In this document: in pieces, positions 35,201 to 44,750 of the stretch
Position numbering within the stretch: the stretch's first letter is position 1
Layout: every line of letters starts with the position of its first letter
Source of the DNA: Cricetomys ansorgei
Taxonomy: Eukaryota; Chordata; Mammalia; Rodentia; Nesomyidae
Assembly: GCA_026225945.1 (NCBI GenBank)
Contig: JAMJFZ010000811.1
Span: forward strand, 1,116,001-1,180,000
Direction: 5' to 3'
Length of the DNA stretch: 64,000 nucleotides
The notes under the pieces: generated by a model
The model's database searches: none
What the model was told of the DNA's origin: nothing
The model's input: only the letters and a program-made list of their open reading frames with translations
Program-made: the position numbers and the translations under genes

Positions 35201-35275
35201 GACGGGGATTCGGTTCCCAGCCTCACTTACCAGGGTCCTCCGGCTGCGGGCTCCCAGCTTGGCGATCACAAGCTT
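28682..35275 (-). CDS. Trim21: Trim21 gene (cytosolic antibody receptor, E3 ligase), with exon 4 frameshift
   Basis: TRIM21 (Ro52) binds antibody Fc in the cytosol through its PRYSPRY domain and ubiquitinates with its RING. Coding exons on the minus strand are 33880-33485, 33102-33007, 31575-31346, 30255-30233, 29622-29522 and 29226-28682, of 396, 96, 230, 23, 101 and 545 bases, with 5' UTR in exon 1 (to 35231) and in exon 2 from 33916. Acceptors are all AG. Donors are GT except GC after the 96-base exon. Domains: RING with Cys/His at 12, 15, 27, 29, 32, 35, 47 and 50; B-box with C88, H91 and following C/H pairs to H119; coiled coil from about 125; PRYSPRY in the last exons. The third coding exon is one base short of the 231 expected. 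With that base the total is 1392 bases (463 residues, near the family length). As read, the frame ends after 239 residues, before PRYSPRY. Every other exon is intact, so sequencing error, a rare allele or very recent loss are all possible. Confidence 0.93.
29522..29622 (-). CDS. Trim21: Trim21 coding exon, 101 bases
   Basis: Begins with the last base of an Arg codon, then SGSWNL, through [14 protein letters not shown], and ends one base into the next codon. The acceptor is ttcccctag and the donor is gtaagg. It links the coiled coil to PRYSPRY. Confidence 0.9.
29627..30230. other. Trim21 intron, unassigned sequence
   Basis: Intron between the 23-base and 101-base exons. A G-rich run lies at about 29996-30014. 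No interspersed repeat was recognised. Confidence 0.5.
30233..30255 (-). CDS. Trim21: Trim21 coding microexon, 23 bases
   Basis: Encodes EVRIVLE plus two bases of an Arg codon. The acceptor is ctcctcag and the donor is gtaagg. A 23-base exon at this place is characteristic of TRIM genes of this group. Confidence 0.88.
31346..31575 (-). CDS. Trim21: Trim21 coiled-coil exon, one base short
   Basis: Starts [11 protein letters not shown] and stays in frame to HLRLLG at residue 208. There the sequence has four G (ctcctggggagaag on the minus strand) where five are needed for LLGEKEAEL. The shifted frame runs 31 more residues to a TGA at 31350-31348, three bases from the exon end. Restoring one G gives a frame that continues [16 protein letters not shown] to ALELLK and joins the next exon in phase. 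The donor is gtgcg and the acceptor atcacag. Confidence 0.9.
31619..31797 (-). mobile_element. B2-family SINE in Trim21 intron
   Basis: agatttatttatttcatgtatgagtac, cagaagagggcatcagactcc, gtggttgctgggaatggaactgaggac and acccatctctccagtccc form a near complete antisense B2/B3 body. It is in the same orientation as Trim21 transcription. Confidence 0.85.
31798..31849. repeat. (ATT)n/(TTTA)n A-tail-derived repeat
   Basis: ATT and TTTA units between two SINEs, probably grown from the A tail of the B1 that follows. Confidence 0.8.
31850..31994 (-). mobile_element. B1 SINE in Trim21 intron
   Basis: ttttgagacagagtttgtc, ctgtcctggaactcactc-type body, ggctggcctcaaactcacagagatcc, gctgggattaaaggagtg and a cctggc end. 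It holds a small insertion (gaccaaccaggctgg). Confidence 0.87.
31995..33000. other. Trim21 intron, mostly unassigned
   Basis: A short (AC)n run lies at about 32086-32101 and an A run at 32296-32308. No exon or named repeat otherwise. Confidence 0.5.
33007..33102 (-). CDS. Trim21: Trim21 coding exon, 96 bases, GC donor
   Basis: Encodes [20 protein letters not shown] and on to EWK, exactly 32 codons in phase 0. The acceptor is cttctacag. The donor reads AAG|gcaaga, a GC donor with otherwise strong complementarity to U1. Confidence 0.9.
33485..33916 (-). CDS. Trim21: Trim21 first coding exon, RING and B-box
   Basis: The exon runs from the acceptor (gctctcag) at 33916 to a gtgagg donor after VYQ at 33485. 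Coding starts at ATG 33880 ([10 protein letters not shown]). The frame is open further upstream, but that part is intron. The first eight codons before this ATG align with what I recall as the start of mouse Trim21, where the initial ATG is GTG here, so the inner ATG is the likely start. RING and B-box zinc ligands are complete. Confidence 0.92.
33917..35230. other. Trim21 first intron
   Basis: Intron between the non-coding first exon and the RING exon. A tatgtgtatatgcacata type alternating purine/pyrimidine patch lies at about 34697-34733. No gene of its own. Confidence 0.55.
35231..35275 (-). promoter_or_regulatory. Trim21: Trim21 non-coding first exon (start estimated)
   Basis: The minus strand has a strong donor (ctg|gtaagtgagg) with the exon ending at 35231, just downstream of the interferon element. 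The exon start is a guess from the position of that element. It holds no ATG in frame with the protein. Confidence 0.6.
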
Positions 35276-35285
35276 GCTCCCTAAA

Positions 35286-35301
35286 TTTCACTTTCAGTTT
35301 C
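35286..35301 (-). promoter_or_regulatory. Triple-GAAA interferon response element of Trim21
   Basis: On the minus strand the site reads GAAACTGAAAGTGAAA, three GAAA cores at exact six-base spacing. This is the binding pattern of IRF factors and ISGF3. Its place just upstream of the first exon fits interferon induction of TRIM21, which is established for this gene. Confidence 0.85.
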
Positions 35302-35324
35302 CTATCAGAGGCTAGTCTAAACAG

Positions 35325-35420
35325 GAAACCGGAGGAGCAAGGGGAGGAGCGGAGGGCGGAGGCAGAGAGGGCGGGGACTGGGCGGGGAGTCGGAGGAGAG
35401 AAGTCGGAGGTGCCAGAAGC
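35325..35420 (-). promoter_or_regulatory. GC-rich promoter segment of Trim21
   Basis: Purine/GC-rich stretch with two GGGCGG boxes (about 35369-35374 and 35381-35386 on the plus strand) and local CpGs, in a window otherwise poor in CpG. Sp1-type sites are plausible. No TATA box is evident. Confidence 0.55.
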
Positions 35421-36200
35421 CTCTGACTCACAGCCGCAGGCGGTGAAACTCTCAGTACTTGTGGTCCAGGTGTGTACCCTCCCATACCTCCTCTTCTCAT
35501 TTAACAGAATGTAACCTACGGGTTTCTATCTGTTGTCTTTGACATTGGTCTTCACCTCACACCTGGGAGCATCTGGAAGAAGAGGTCTGGGTGGAGAGGA
35601 GTCACCATCTGCTTACTTCCAGGGATGGGTTCCTTTCCATAGCACTTTAAAATCTGGGGTGAAAGATCCCGCTGCCGTTTTTATTAGCGTATATTAATTA
35701 TACAGTGTACTTTAATTATGCTCACTTCCCATCATTCTATCTTCCGATTTTGTTCTCCTCTTCTCAAATAGTCTGAAGTAAGAAATTTATTTCTTATGAT
35801 GTCAAGATAGGTGTTGTACAAATGAAGGGAGTTCAGATTTGTGAGCACCAACATCAGTTGAATTTTCCTTGATATTTATTATATTTTGGAAACATAAAAA
35901 CATTCCATGCTTTGAAATTTCCAGTCTTATTTTCTCAGCGAGAGGCCAGTAGGCTACGTCTACTGTCTAGTTTGTGCTCTGTACTGGGATTTAATTCCAG
36001 GAACATGAACAGTTCCAGAATGAAAGCAGAATGAAAAACAGAGTCAAGCATCTGAAAGGACGAAGAGATCTGTAGACATCAGAAAATGAGGCTGAAGGCT
36101 GAAGACCGGTTGCAGTTTCCTGGGGTCACCACTATGGAGGACAGAAAAGAACGTGCGTCCCCAAATAAGCTAGAGATAGAGTCAGTGTCCATCTTGTTAT
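35421..36200. other. Intergenic upstream of Trim21
   Basis: No gene or named repeat. Confidence 0.5.
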
Positions 36201-36203
36201 TTA

Positions 36204-36219
36204 CCACTAGATGGCGCTC
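36204..36219 (+). promoter_or_regulatory. CTCF-like site
   Basis: ccactagatggcgctc matches the CTCF core (CCASYAGRKGGCRS type) at every constrained base I can recall. It lies about 0.9 kb upstream of the Trim21 promoter, between that gene and the next receptor. Binding is inferred only. Confidence 0.65.
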
Positions 36220-37050
36220 TATTTGTTTCAGCTTACACACTGAATAGAGAAACTGCCCCCCCCCCCCCCAGGTTGTATTGGTGTATGCTCAACAACGCCA
36301 CAGGCCGACTAAGGTAACATACACATAGCTGCCTCAACCTCCACACTGGTTGGTAATTGTCTGAAGACCCAAACTACCACTCACTCCAAACTCTCTTCAC
36401 TCGCGGATAGTACTTTGATATTTCAGTCTTTTTTTTTTTTTTGCCCTGATGAAATGACCCAATTTTTTTTTGGAAAGGACTAATGCCACTGATATCATTG
36501 TCGAGAACACTGACCATGTAACTGAAGTGAGAAGGTGTACTTTGGGTTTTAGTTGTAGTCTCCACTGACTTTAATGTGTATCAGTAACCCAAGTTGACCC
36601 TGGTAGTAGGGAATAAGTCCACTCTGGTCAGGGCAGGAAGGGCATCCTCTGCTTATTTCTAGTTTAGTGATCTAAGAAGCTCCAAAGACATGGAAGTAGA
36701 AGGAGGACCAGTTGGGAAGAGAAAGAGATCAATGGGTGTGGGAGAGGGGGGTGACAGAGGGTTGACCAGTTGCTAGTTTTAACCGTGTATCAGAAATTAT
36801 TGAATAATCACCTCCTTTCATAGGTAAGGCCTTTGTTGATTTCTGTTCCTATAATAAAATACCACAGATTGAGTAATTCATAAAAAAGAAAGCGTCAGTT
36901 TCTTTTTTATGGTTGTGGGGGATGGGACGTCCAAGACAAGGCAGCACAGATTTGTTGCTTCAGACTTGCTCCCTTCCTCAAAGATGATGCCTTTTCTTTG
37001 AAGCCTTTTATTTTTAAAAATAAGGATCCTAATTCACAGCTTTGTTTTTG
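36220..37050. other. Intergenic, unassigned
   Basis: A C run of about 14 lies at 36257-36270 and T runs at 36428-36442 and 36462-36470. The segment from about 36845 (cctataataaaataccaca) looks like an old interspersed repeat that I cannot classify. Confidence 0.4.
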
Positions 37051-37053
37051 TGG

Positions 37054-37124
37054 TCATCGTCATCATCGTCATCATCGTCATCATCGTCATCATCGTCATC
37101 ATCATCATCATCATCATCATCGTC
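37054..37124. repeat. (TCATCG)n/(TCA)n repeat
   Basis: Regular tcatcg/tca units that change into a pure (CAT)n run and end in cgtc. Confidence 0.95.
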
Positions 37125-37964
37125 TCAACATATGAATTTCACAAAGACACAGACATTCAGATCACAGCAGATAAGAATTCCAAGTTGATGCCATACCTGT
37201 GCTTTCATCAGGTCACACCCCAGTTCTACCAACCCACCTGTTCTAACTGATGTGCTCATGTAAGACCAATGGCTTCCACGGGGCAGTCCTGTTACTAGGA
37301 CTTGTTAGATATAAAACAGTTCCTTGGTTACAGATGATGCCTTGGAAATAGCTTAATGGTGTAAATTTAAAAATGGTGGTGCTTGGCAGACACACTGTAG
37401 GGGGAAAACTGATATGCTGGACTAGTACTTACTTTGTTAGAAAAATTCCATTTACTTAATGTAAATTATATCCCTATAAGACTGCTCAGATTTTCCTAGA
37501 AACAGTAGAAAGTAAGGCTAAGAGTTGGCATTATATACAATTACCTATGGCAGTACTTCCACTTCCTCCAAATTCCTCTTTCTACTTCCCCCAGGAAGTG
37601 ATGGGAACTCAAATCATAAGACCTCATTATGGATCAAATGATGTAAACAAAAGTACAAGAGATATGAGATTAATTTTGGTTGTCAGCTTGGCAGGCTTGG
37701 GGTTTATCTGGAGAGTTGGTTAAGTCTCTCTCTCTCTCTTTGAATTAGTTTGATATAGTCCAAAATAAAAAGTTTATTAAAAGTTCTCTACAACTTTTGT
37801 TTGTAGGGGATATGTGATATGCTGGCTGCAGAGGAGGCCCACTAGGCCACCGAAACCAGCTCTTAACTTCTTGCGGGGAAGTCAAAGGAGTGTGTATAAA
37901 GTTTGTAAGTCCTTTTCTAAGAGCCTCATATGCTCTAATTTATTTAAAATTTAAAGGACTCTGT

Positions 37965-38100
37965 GTGTGTGTGTGTTTAAAAGCACACGGATTTGGTAGG
38001 GAAAAGTGGTGGGGAAATTGGAGGAAAGGGAGTGGCGTATATAGTTGATCAAAACAGTATATGCGAGTATCAAATTCTCAAATAATAAAGAAAAAGGTAC
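37965..38100 (+). mobile_element. LINE-1 3' end fragment (rodent type)
   Basis: gggaaaagtggtggggaaattggaggaaaggg, then aattctcaaataataaag, the usual rodent LINE-1 3' end. A (GT)n run precedes it. Confidence 0.5.
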
Positions 38101-38185
38101 ACGAAAAGTTTGCATTTAAAAAAATGTGGAGTCATTTTATAAAGTAAAGCCACCTGAAATAAATAAGACTGAGTGCTGGAAAAAA

Positions 38186-38400
38186 ACAAGATTTATTTGT
38201 GTGTGTGTGTGTGTGTGTGCACGTGTGTGCATATGAGTACATATGTGCATGTGTATGTGTGTGTGTGTGCACATGTGTGTAAATGCCCATGGAGGCCAGA
38301 AGAGGATGTTAGATGCCTTGGAACTGCGGTTACTCTGTGGTTGTGAGCTGCCTGATGTGAGTGCTAAGAACCAAACTCGGACCCTCTGGAGAAATAGGAA
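38186..38400 (-). mobile_element. B2/B3 SINE with expanded GT repeat
   Basis: agatttatttgtgtgtg at 38187, two GT runs, then ggaggccagaagaggatgttagatgcc, gtggttgtgagctgcc and aaccaaactcggaccctctgga. The body is antisense B3-like, and the GT array sits where the SINE tail junction is expected. Confidence 0.75.
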
Positions 38401-40095
38401 ACACCCTTATACTGCCCCATATATTCTAATTTAACCATAGTAATGATTCTGTGAAGCGGTCATCACCTACAACATACAGCTAAAGACCAAGGATCGAGGA
38501 AGTCATTTGCTCATAATCACATATTTGGTGAGAGATCCAGAAGTAAATAGCACAGAAGTTTTCCACTACCTCGTGCTTGGCAGGCGATCTCCAAGAGCAT
38601 TACTGGGAGAGAGAGAAAGGTTGCTTCATGAGTTTAGCTTTACTTTCAAATGCCTTCATTCAAACAACTTTGGGTTAAGTAGAGAACCCTTTTTTCATTT
38701 CACTCCCAAGCTCTTCAGGGCTAAAGCACTGAGGTGTATCACTGGCTACCCTGTCTCCTCTTTAGCAGAATCTGGCAGAACTCTGTGCTGATGCTTTCTA
38801 GATATAGGCATTCTTCAAGGTGTCTTTCCCAGAAGGACAGAGTGTGTCCCCGTCTTGTTACCGTTACCATCTTGCTCTCCACTTGCCTCCATTCACCCCT
38901 GTTGTTTACAGGGCTGAGTCTCTGGGAAAAGTAGACACTCTGTATGAGGAGTCTGAACACCCTCCTGGTGCCTCCAGAAAATTCATCAGATACTGAAACA
39001 CTTGCCCGATGCTTCCATGCCAAGTCTCAGAGCTGCCTGGCCCAGAGCTCAGGGACCTCAGTGAGGTCAGCTGCCTAAATCTCTTGGATTTATGTCTGGT
39101 TCCCAGCAGACCTGTTATGTCTCTACTTCTAACAGGAAGATTATAAAGTACTGGCTGTCATGGGGCAGAACAAGAGATGCTCCTTACTAACAGAGGAACA
39201 GGTGAGAGGAGTCACAGGTTCTGTGGTGAGTGGATGAATGAGGATGTCGGGCCAGGTCTGGGCTGAGGGGACTGGATGCCAGGGCCTTGCACCATCTTCT
39301 TGAGTCGTATTTATGCTACCGAGTAGAATGATATCTATCTAGGGCAGTCATATTCCCTCTGGGCCATCCCATGGCCTGAGATGTGAAAGGCTTTTCCTGA
39401 TCTTTCCATTTATAACATGAAGGGCTTGGATCTGTGAAGCCCTCTTTAGTTCTGACTGTTCCTAGGTGGTCTGGACCAAGGTCCATCATGAGAAGATGGG
39501 CAACTCAGGATGAAGGAAACACTGCTCTTCAATGCTCAACTAAATGGACAAATCTGGGAAAAGCCGTATGTATGTGGATGGGTCCTCAGGACTTCCTGCA
39601 GTGGCCGCTCCAGGCACAGACAGAATCTGATAGGTGTTCTGCAACCTGTTGTGGGCAAAGATAGTTACAGCGTCGAGTCTGTCTCAGTCCAAGGTCTAGC
39701 TGCAAAGATAGCTACAGCATAGCATCTGCCTCAGTCTGAGGTCTAATTGCTGACTAAACCTCCCACCAAAAGGCAATTTCCAACAAGTTTAGAAGGGCAG
39801 CTGACAGTCTCCCTTCTGATAAGCTAACTCAGTCTGAGGAAGTTATTAACCATGAGACACCTGGTTATATTAACATTTACTAGGCCCTATTGAGTAATTA
39901 GTAAGTAACCAGGGCCTTATTACTTCTTGGTGAGCTTAAGGACCCTCACTGCCACTCAAGGGTAGAAGCATGCTTGTTTACAGATCAGACAGTTTAGGAC
40001 ATAGAGGTGTCAAAGCATGCTAAATACTCACAGATGGCAGTAGCAATGCCAGGATTCAGACCCAGACTCTATGGAACTAAGGCACAGATGTAAAA
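38401..40095. other. Intergenic, no gene seen
   Basis: No gene recognised. A partial internal repeat (aaagatagttacagc / aaagatagctacagc) occurs at about 39657 and 39705. Confidence 0.4.
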
Positions 40096-40096
40096 C

Positions 40097-40270
40097 ATTT
40101 ATAGATTAATTTAGTTATTTTATTTTTTGTTTATGAATGTTTTGCCTGCATGTATGTATGTACATTGCACATACTCTCAAAGGGTTGTGATCTGTCATGT
40201 AGATTGGGGAAGTGAACATGAACTGAGCCCCTAGAGTGTTCAATTTTAACTCTGTGCTGCCTGTCTAGGA
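40097..40270 (-). mobile_element. Degraded B3-type SINE
   Basis: ttatgaatgttttgcctgcatgtatgtatgtacat is the antisense B3 3' part. The rest of the element is strongly diverged. Confidence 0.5.
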
Positions 40271-40556
40271 TATAATATACAGGCTATGCCAACCTATTCT
40301 AACCTCTGAAATGCCAATGTGAAATGTATGACTTTAATAGAACACACATATTATCTATTCTACTAAAGACATGCAAGAAAGTTAGACAGAGATCACACAG
40401 CAGAGAGCTCAGCTGTCCTTAGATTTGTCTATGTTGATCCTGGAGGGAAGAGCCCAACGGCCTGGCTATGAAATAGTCATAGCTGTTTGTGGTTTACATA
40501 AACAGCCTTTGTGTCAGTCTCTCTCACTTCTCTTCCTCCCTCTCCCCTTTTTTTTT

Positions 40557-40624
40557 CCTTCCTTCCTTCCTTCCTTCCTTCCTTCCTTCCTTCCTTCCTT
40601 CCTTCCTTCCTTCCTTCCTTCCTT
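40557..40624. repeat. (CCTT)17 microsatellite
   Basis: Seventeen perfect tetranucleotide units directly after a T run. Confidence 0.98.
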
Positions 40625-40723
40625 ATCTGTATGTCTATAGCTATTACATTTCAATACTAGATATATTCTGGACCTATTCTAGACTTTAAGCTCACCAGTT
40701 AAATATAAGATTTTAGTTGTTAC

Positions 40724-40877
40724 TTTTTTTTTTTTTCTCGAAACAGGGTTTCTCTGTTGTAACTCTGCCTGTCCTGGAACTCACTCTGTAGACCAGGCTG
40801 GCCTTGAACTCACAGAGATCCGCCTGCCTCTGCCTCCTGAGTGCTGGGATTAAAGGTGTGTGCCACCACTGCCCGGC
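40724..40877 (-). mobile_element. B1 SINE, nearly full length
   Basis: An oligo-T start (the A tail), ctcgaaacagggtttctctgttgtaactc, gtagaccaggctggccttgaactcacagagatccgcc, gctgggattaaaggtgtgtgcc and actgcccggc. It is among the least diverged B1 copies in the window. Confidence 0.9.
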
Positions 40878-41147
40878 TCTAGTTGTTCCTTTTTAAAGCA
40901 AAGACGATATTTATATAGTGAGGTTTTGAAGATCAACTGTTTAAAACACCTAAACAGATTTAATACAAGTCACAACAACAACAAAAACAGAAGGATCTGA
41001 TTTATTTAAAAACCACGACTTTTTCCTGTATACATCTTGAGCTTGTAAACAGAAAATCTTGCAAGGTCCCAGTGTCCGTCGCTTTCACTGAACCTCATTG
41101 CACCCCACTGACAGCAGCAGCTCTAAGTCCATTATTAGACCTCAGCC

Positions 41148-41531
41148 ATGGACTCTGAGGCTCCAGTCTGTAGGGACTGTAGGGAAGGAGGTGTGGGGAA
41201 TGCGTCACCCCTTCACCCACCCTACTCATTAACAAAAGCCCCAGCCAGCCAGGAAGCAGAGGAGATGGAGGAGCCTGAGTTGTTTGTGGACCCTGCAGTC
41301 TCTGACTTCCTTGTCACAGGTGCCTGGTGTAGACAGAATATGCCAAGCTTATTTCTGAGCAGTGTAATTTTAGCCCTAATGTTGGCTAAAGCAAATATCA
41401 ATATCATGGCTCGAGGAAACTGGGTTTCTGGTTTACACCAGTCTCTGCTGGGCTTAGGATTCAGCGCTATGGCCTATTTTTCTGTGTTGCCTTTTGGCCC
41501 TAGGACCCAGCTGGCAAAACCAGAGGCTTAA
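41148..41531 (+). other. Unassigned 127-codon open frame
   Basis: An ATG-to-stop frame in otherwise non-repetitive DNA. The first half is charged and Pro-rich and the second half has two short hydrophobic stretches (SLFLSSVILALMLA and LGLGFSAMAYFSVLPF). I recognise no family, and no splice or promoter context supports a gene, so it may be chance. Confidence 0.15.
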
Positions 41532-42404
41532 ATCCTCACATTCCCTTGAGTGTTGGTGACTGATGCTTGGTTGCTATAGAAACCTTCTTGGGGTCTCCAA
41601 CCTTCTCTAAGCCAGGCCATCCTTTCAAGACTTATAGTTAAGCTATTGGGGATAGACTTTTATGATTAACAAAACAAAACAGACTTTATGCTATTCACCG
41701 TCTTCTGGAACCTGGATAAGTAAAATGGTGAAAGGGCAGAGAATATAACTTAATTTTTTCCATCCTCAGAATTGATTTTGTTATTGATTTCCTATCTTTC
41801 TATCCAACCTTCCATCCATACGCCACTTACTATTTTATCTATTACCGACCCCTCTCACTTTCCTCCCCACCCCCCATCCTTGATCAAGTGTCCCAGCTGC
41901 TCTCTCAGGAGACTACTGCTTTGAGGGGAACATTCTTCTTCCTAAGCCATAGCTCTATAACTGAATAGATGCTGTTTGCAGCACCAGATGGTCCCTAAGC
42001 AGGTGAGCTCCTTTTGGTTTAGGGTGTAGAAACATGAGCGCATTCAAGGACTGGTGACCTAGGTGGTCACGGAGGAGGCAGGGGTGATAGATGGAGAGCA
42101 CTCTCAATTATGTCGCTTTATGTCACCTCTTTGGGGACAGATGTTTTCAGCACTAATCATGTTAATAGGCACGACGAATAACAGAAGAAGCATCATAACG
42201 TACTGGGATCAGGCTGTCCCAATTTCCCGTCTGGCCATTCACTTCTTAACTTCATGATCTTAGGCAAGTCACCAAATTTCTTGGTAGTTTAGTTTTCACA
42301 TGTGAAAATGGGAATGGTAATTTTATTCTCCTCATAATATAGCAAGCTCCCAATAATTAAATCATTTTATTATTACTTATTATTATTATTATTATTAATC
42401 ATTA

Positions 42405-42516
42405 TTTTTGAGACTGGGGCTCACTATGTAGCCTAGGCTGGCCTCAAACTCACAATCTTCCTGTCCTAATCTCCTATGTACTGGGACAGCAGATGTGCTT
42501 CACCAGTGCACCATGT
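42405..42516 (-). mobile_element. Diverged B1/B4 SINE
   Basis: tttttgagactggggctcactatgtagcctaggctggcctcaaactc, then gtactgggacagcag. An (ATT)n run precedes it at 42364-42398. Confidence 0.65.
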
Positions 42517-43328
42517 GTGAAGTATGTGTTTGATAGCCACTTTAGTGCTTTCTAGTGAGGTGTGGACAGGATTTCTCATCTCCTAGATTATTCTTGCATC
42601 TTCTGGAAGGAGATAAAGCCACTCAAAGGCTTTAGAAGGTGAGCGACTGCGTGAGACGCTGGCTACAAAATCCCAGGCTAGGGCATGGTTAGCATTACAC
42701 TTTCATCAGTGCCCACGGTGTGTAAGACAGTGTGCGGCCTTTACCATGTTTACAGTCACTCTGTGCCATCAGTATCATGGTCTTTCATTGCATGAAAGGG
42801 CATGACCACAGCTCAGGCTGAGAAACACAACTTCAGGAGACTGCCCTCACATGGGCTGAAGTGAATACGGTACCACTTGTAGGTGTGCACTGTGGCCCTG
42901 CCTGGATAGTTACTCCTATTTATGTATAATACCAAGTGGGATTTGACCTGTGTGATGGAAAGACATGGGCAGAATGTGCGGGCATACACTCAGTGTGGGG
43001 AGACTGTAGGATTCAGACAGGCAAAAGGATGCCTGCTATGAAAACTTCCTTCAACAAACCTATCTGCACAATTCTTAAAAGAGATGTGTTAAAAAAAAAA
43101 ACAACCAACCAAAGAACAAACAAAACAAAACAAAAAGCAAACAGGAGCCAAAAAAGGAATGATGGAATTTTGATACTGTCTAAGGGCTTGTATTTCTGGG
43201 TTTTCATTATTCAAGTGTCCCCAGACTTTCTTTTTTTTTAAAAACATTTCAAAATACATCTTTGTTGAAACTGACTGTAACCTAAAATATGACACTGATG
43301 GAAATGCAAAGCAACCCCTTGATATTTA

Positions 43329-43330
<2 letters not shown>
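42517..43330. other. Intergenic, no gene seen
   Basis: No gene. A/C-rich patch at 43091-43140. Confidence 0.45.
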
Positions 43331-43363
<33 letters not shown>

Positions 43364-43456
43364 TATATGTGTGTGTGTATATGCATACATGTTTCTCACA
43401 CAGTGTTTACTTCACCTTGTCAGTTCTTTTTCTCATTCAAAGTCTGGGAACCTCAG

Positions 43457-43512
<56 letters not shown>
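43331..43512. repeat. Inverted (AC)15 and (GT)27 pair
   Basis: A perfect (AC)15 at 43331-43360 and a (GT)27 at 43459-43512, separated by about 98 bases. They are reverse complements of each other. Confidence 0.95.
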
Positions 43513-43515
<3 letters not shown>

Positions 43516-43589
43516 CATATATTGCCTACAAAAATAAGTTATCGAACTTTTTATACCATATTTTTATAACAAAATAAAATATAGTAAGA

Positions 43590-43915
43590 TGAAACAAAAA
43601 CCATCACATGGAAGTTGGACAAGGCAAAGCAATAGGAGGAAAAATCCTCAAGAGAAGGGCCAAGAATCAGAGACCCACTCGTTCACACACAAGAGAGTCC
43701 CACAAAACTACTATACACAGAGGACCTGGAGCGGACCTGTGCGGGCCCTGCGATGCTGCTTCAGTCTCTGTGAGCTCATAGGCGCTTTGCTCAGCTGATG
43801 TGGACGACCTTGTTCTCCTGCTGTCCTCTTCCCCTCTGGCTCCCGCACTCTTCCGCCTCCTCTTCCACGGCTTTCCTGAGCAGAGGTCCCCAGATTTCAG
43901 TTGAATGAGAGAACC
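43590..43915 (-). mobile_element. Rodent LINE-1 fragment
   Basis: gaagttggacaaggcaaagc, caagaatcagagacccactcgttcacacac, gcttcagtctctgtgagctcata and ttgttctcctgctgtcctcttcccctctggctc match a motif series common in rodent LINE-1 3' regions, in the same sense as the copy at 48720. Confidence 0.5.
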
Positions 43916-44067
43916 AACTGACAAAGTGAAGTGAATACTGTGTCAGATATATGTTGTTATATATATATTCACAATGAAAGAAAATCATCCAGCAAAGGGA
44001 AAGGGCAAATTGCAAGTCCATGGAGCAATATGCATGTATCATAGATATAAAGTTGAATGAATTACAC

Positions 44068-44294
44068 CAGTGGTTCTCAACCTGTGGGTCGTGACCCCTA
44101 TGGTGGTCAAACCATCCTTTCACAGGGGTTGCCTAAGACCATCCTGCACATCAGATATTTACAATTCAATTCATAACAGTAGCAAAATTATATTTATGAG
44201 GTATTAGCAAAAATAATTTTGTGGTGGGGGGGGTCACCACAACATGAGGAGCTGTATTAAAGGATCACAGTCCTAGGAAGGTTGAGAATCACCA
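44068..44294 (+). mobile_element. hAT-Charlie-type DNA transposon (URR1-like)
   Basis: The ends are imperfect inverted repeats: cagtggttctcaacctgtgg at the left and ggttgagaatcacca at the right. Inside are gggtcgtgacccctatggtggtc and tttcacaggggttgcctaagacc, and the mirrored ggtcaccacaacatgagg. This is the structure of rodent non-autonomous hAT elements. Confidence 0.75.
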
Positions 44295-44479
44295 AATTGC
44301 ACAGAGAATCAACAAATTGCACCAATTGCACTGTATGATTATACTTATATAAAGCTCCGAGATTTGTAACATTAATTTTTGGTGACACAAATCAGGATAA
44401 TGGGAAGGTGGAATCACTGGAAGTGATCATAGGACTCGGAGATTCTGAAAATATTTGGTTTCTTATTTAAAAATGTATT

Positions 44480-44750
44480 ATTTGTGTGTATGTGTGTGTG
44501 CATGTGTGTATGTGTGTGTGTTATGGGCATATGTGTGTGTGTATGTGTGTGTGTGTGCGTGCATATGAGTGCATGTATGTGTGTGTGTGTGCACACATGT
44601 GCATATCATGGCACACGTGTAGTGATCAGAGGATAATTTTATGGATATGAGTCTTTTCTTCCACTTTGACATGGGCTCTGGAGAGTGAACTCAGGTTGCC
44701 AGTCTTGCCAGGCCTGCACCTTTACCCTCTGAGCCATCTTGCTGGCCCTC
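44480..44750 (-). mobile_element. GT-rich array plus B3-type SINE
   Basis: A (GT/GC/AT) alternating array at about 44482-44590 runs into an antisense B3 body: gatcagaggataattttatgg, gggctctggagagtgaactcaggttgcc and accctctgagccatcttgctggccc. Confidence 0.7.

Noticed and set aside
39159..39203. ATG-led segment MGQNKRCSLLTEEQ followed by gtgaga, resembling a first coding exon
   Set aside because: No second exon or protein family could be matched, and a short ATG segment before a GT is expected by chance in this much DNA.
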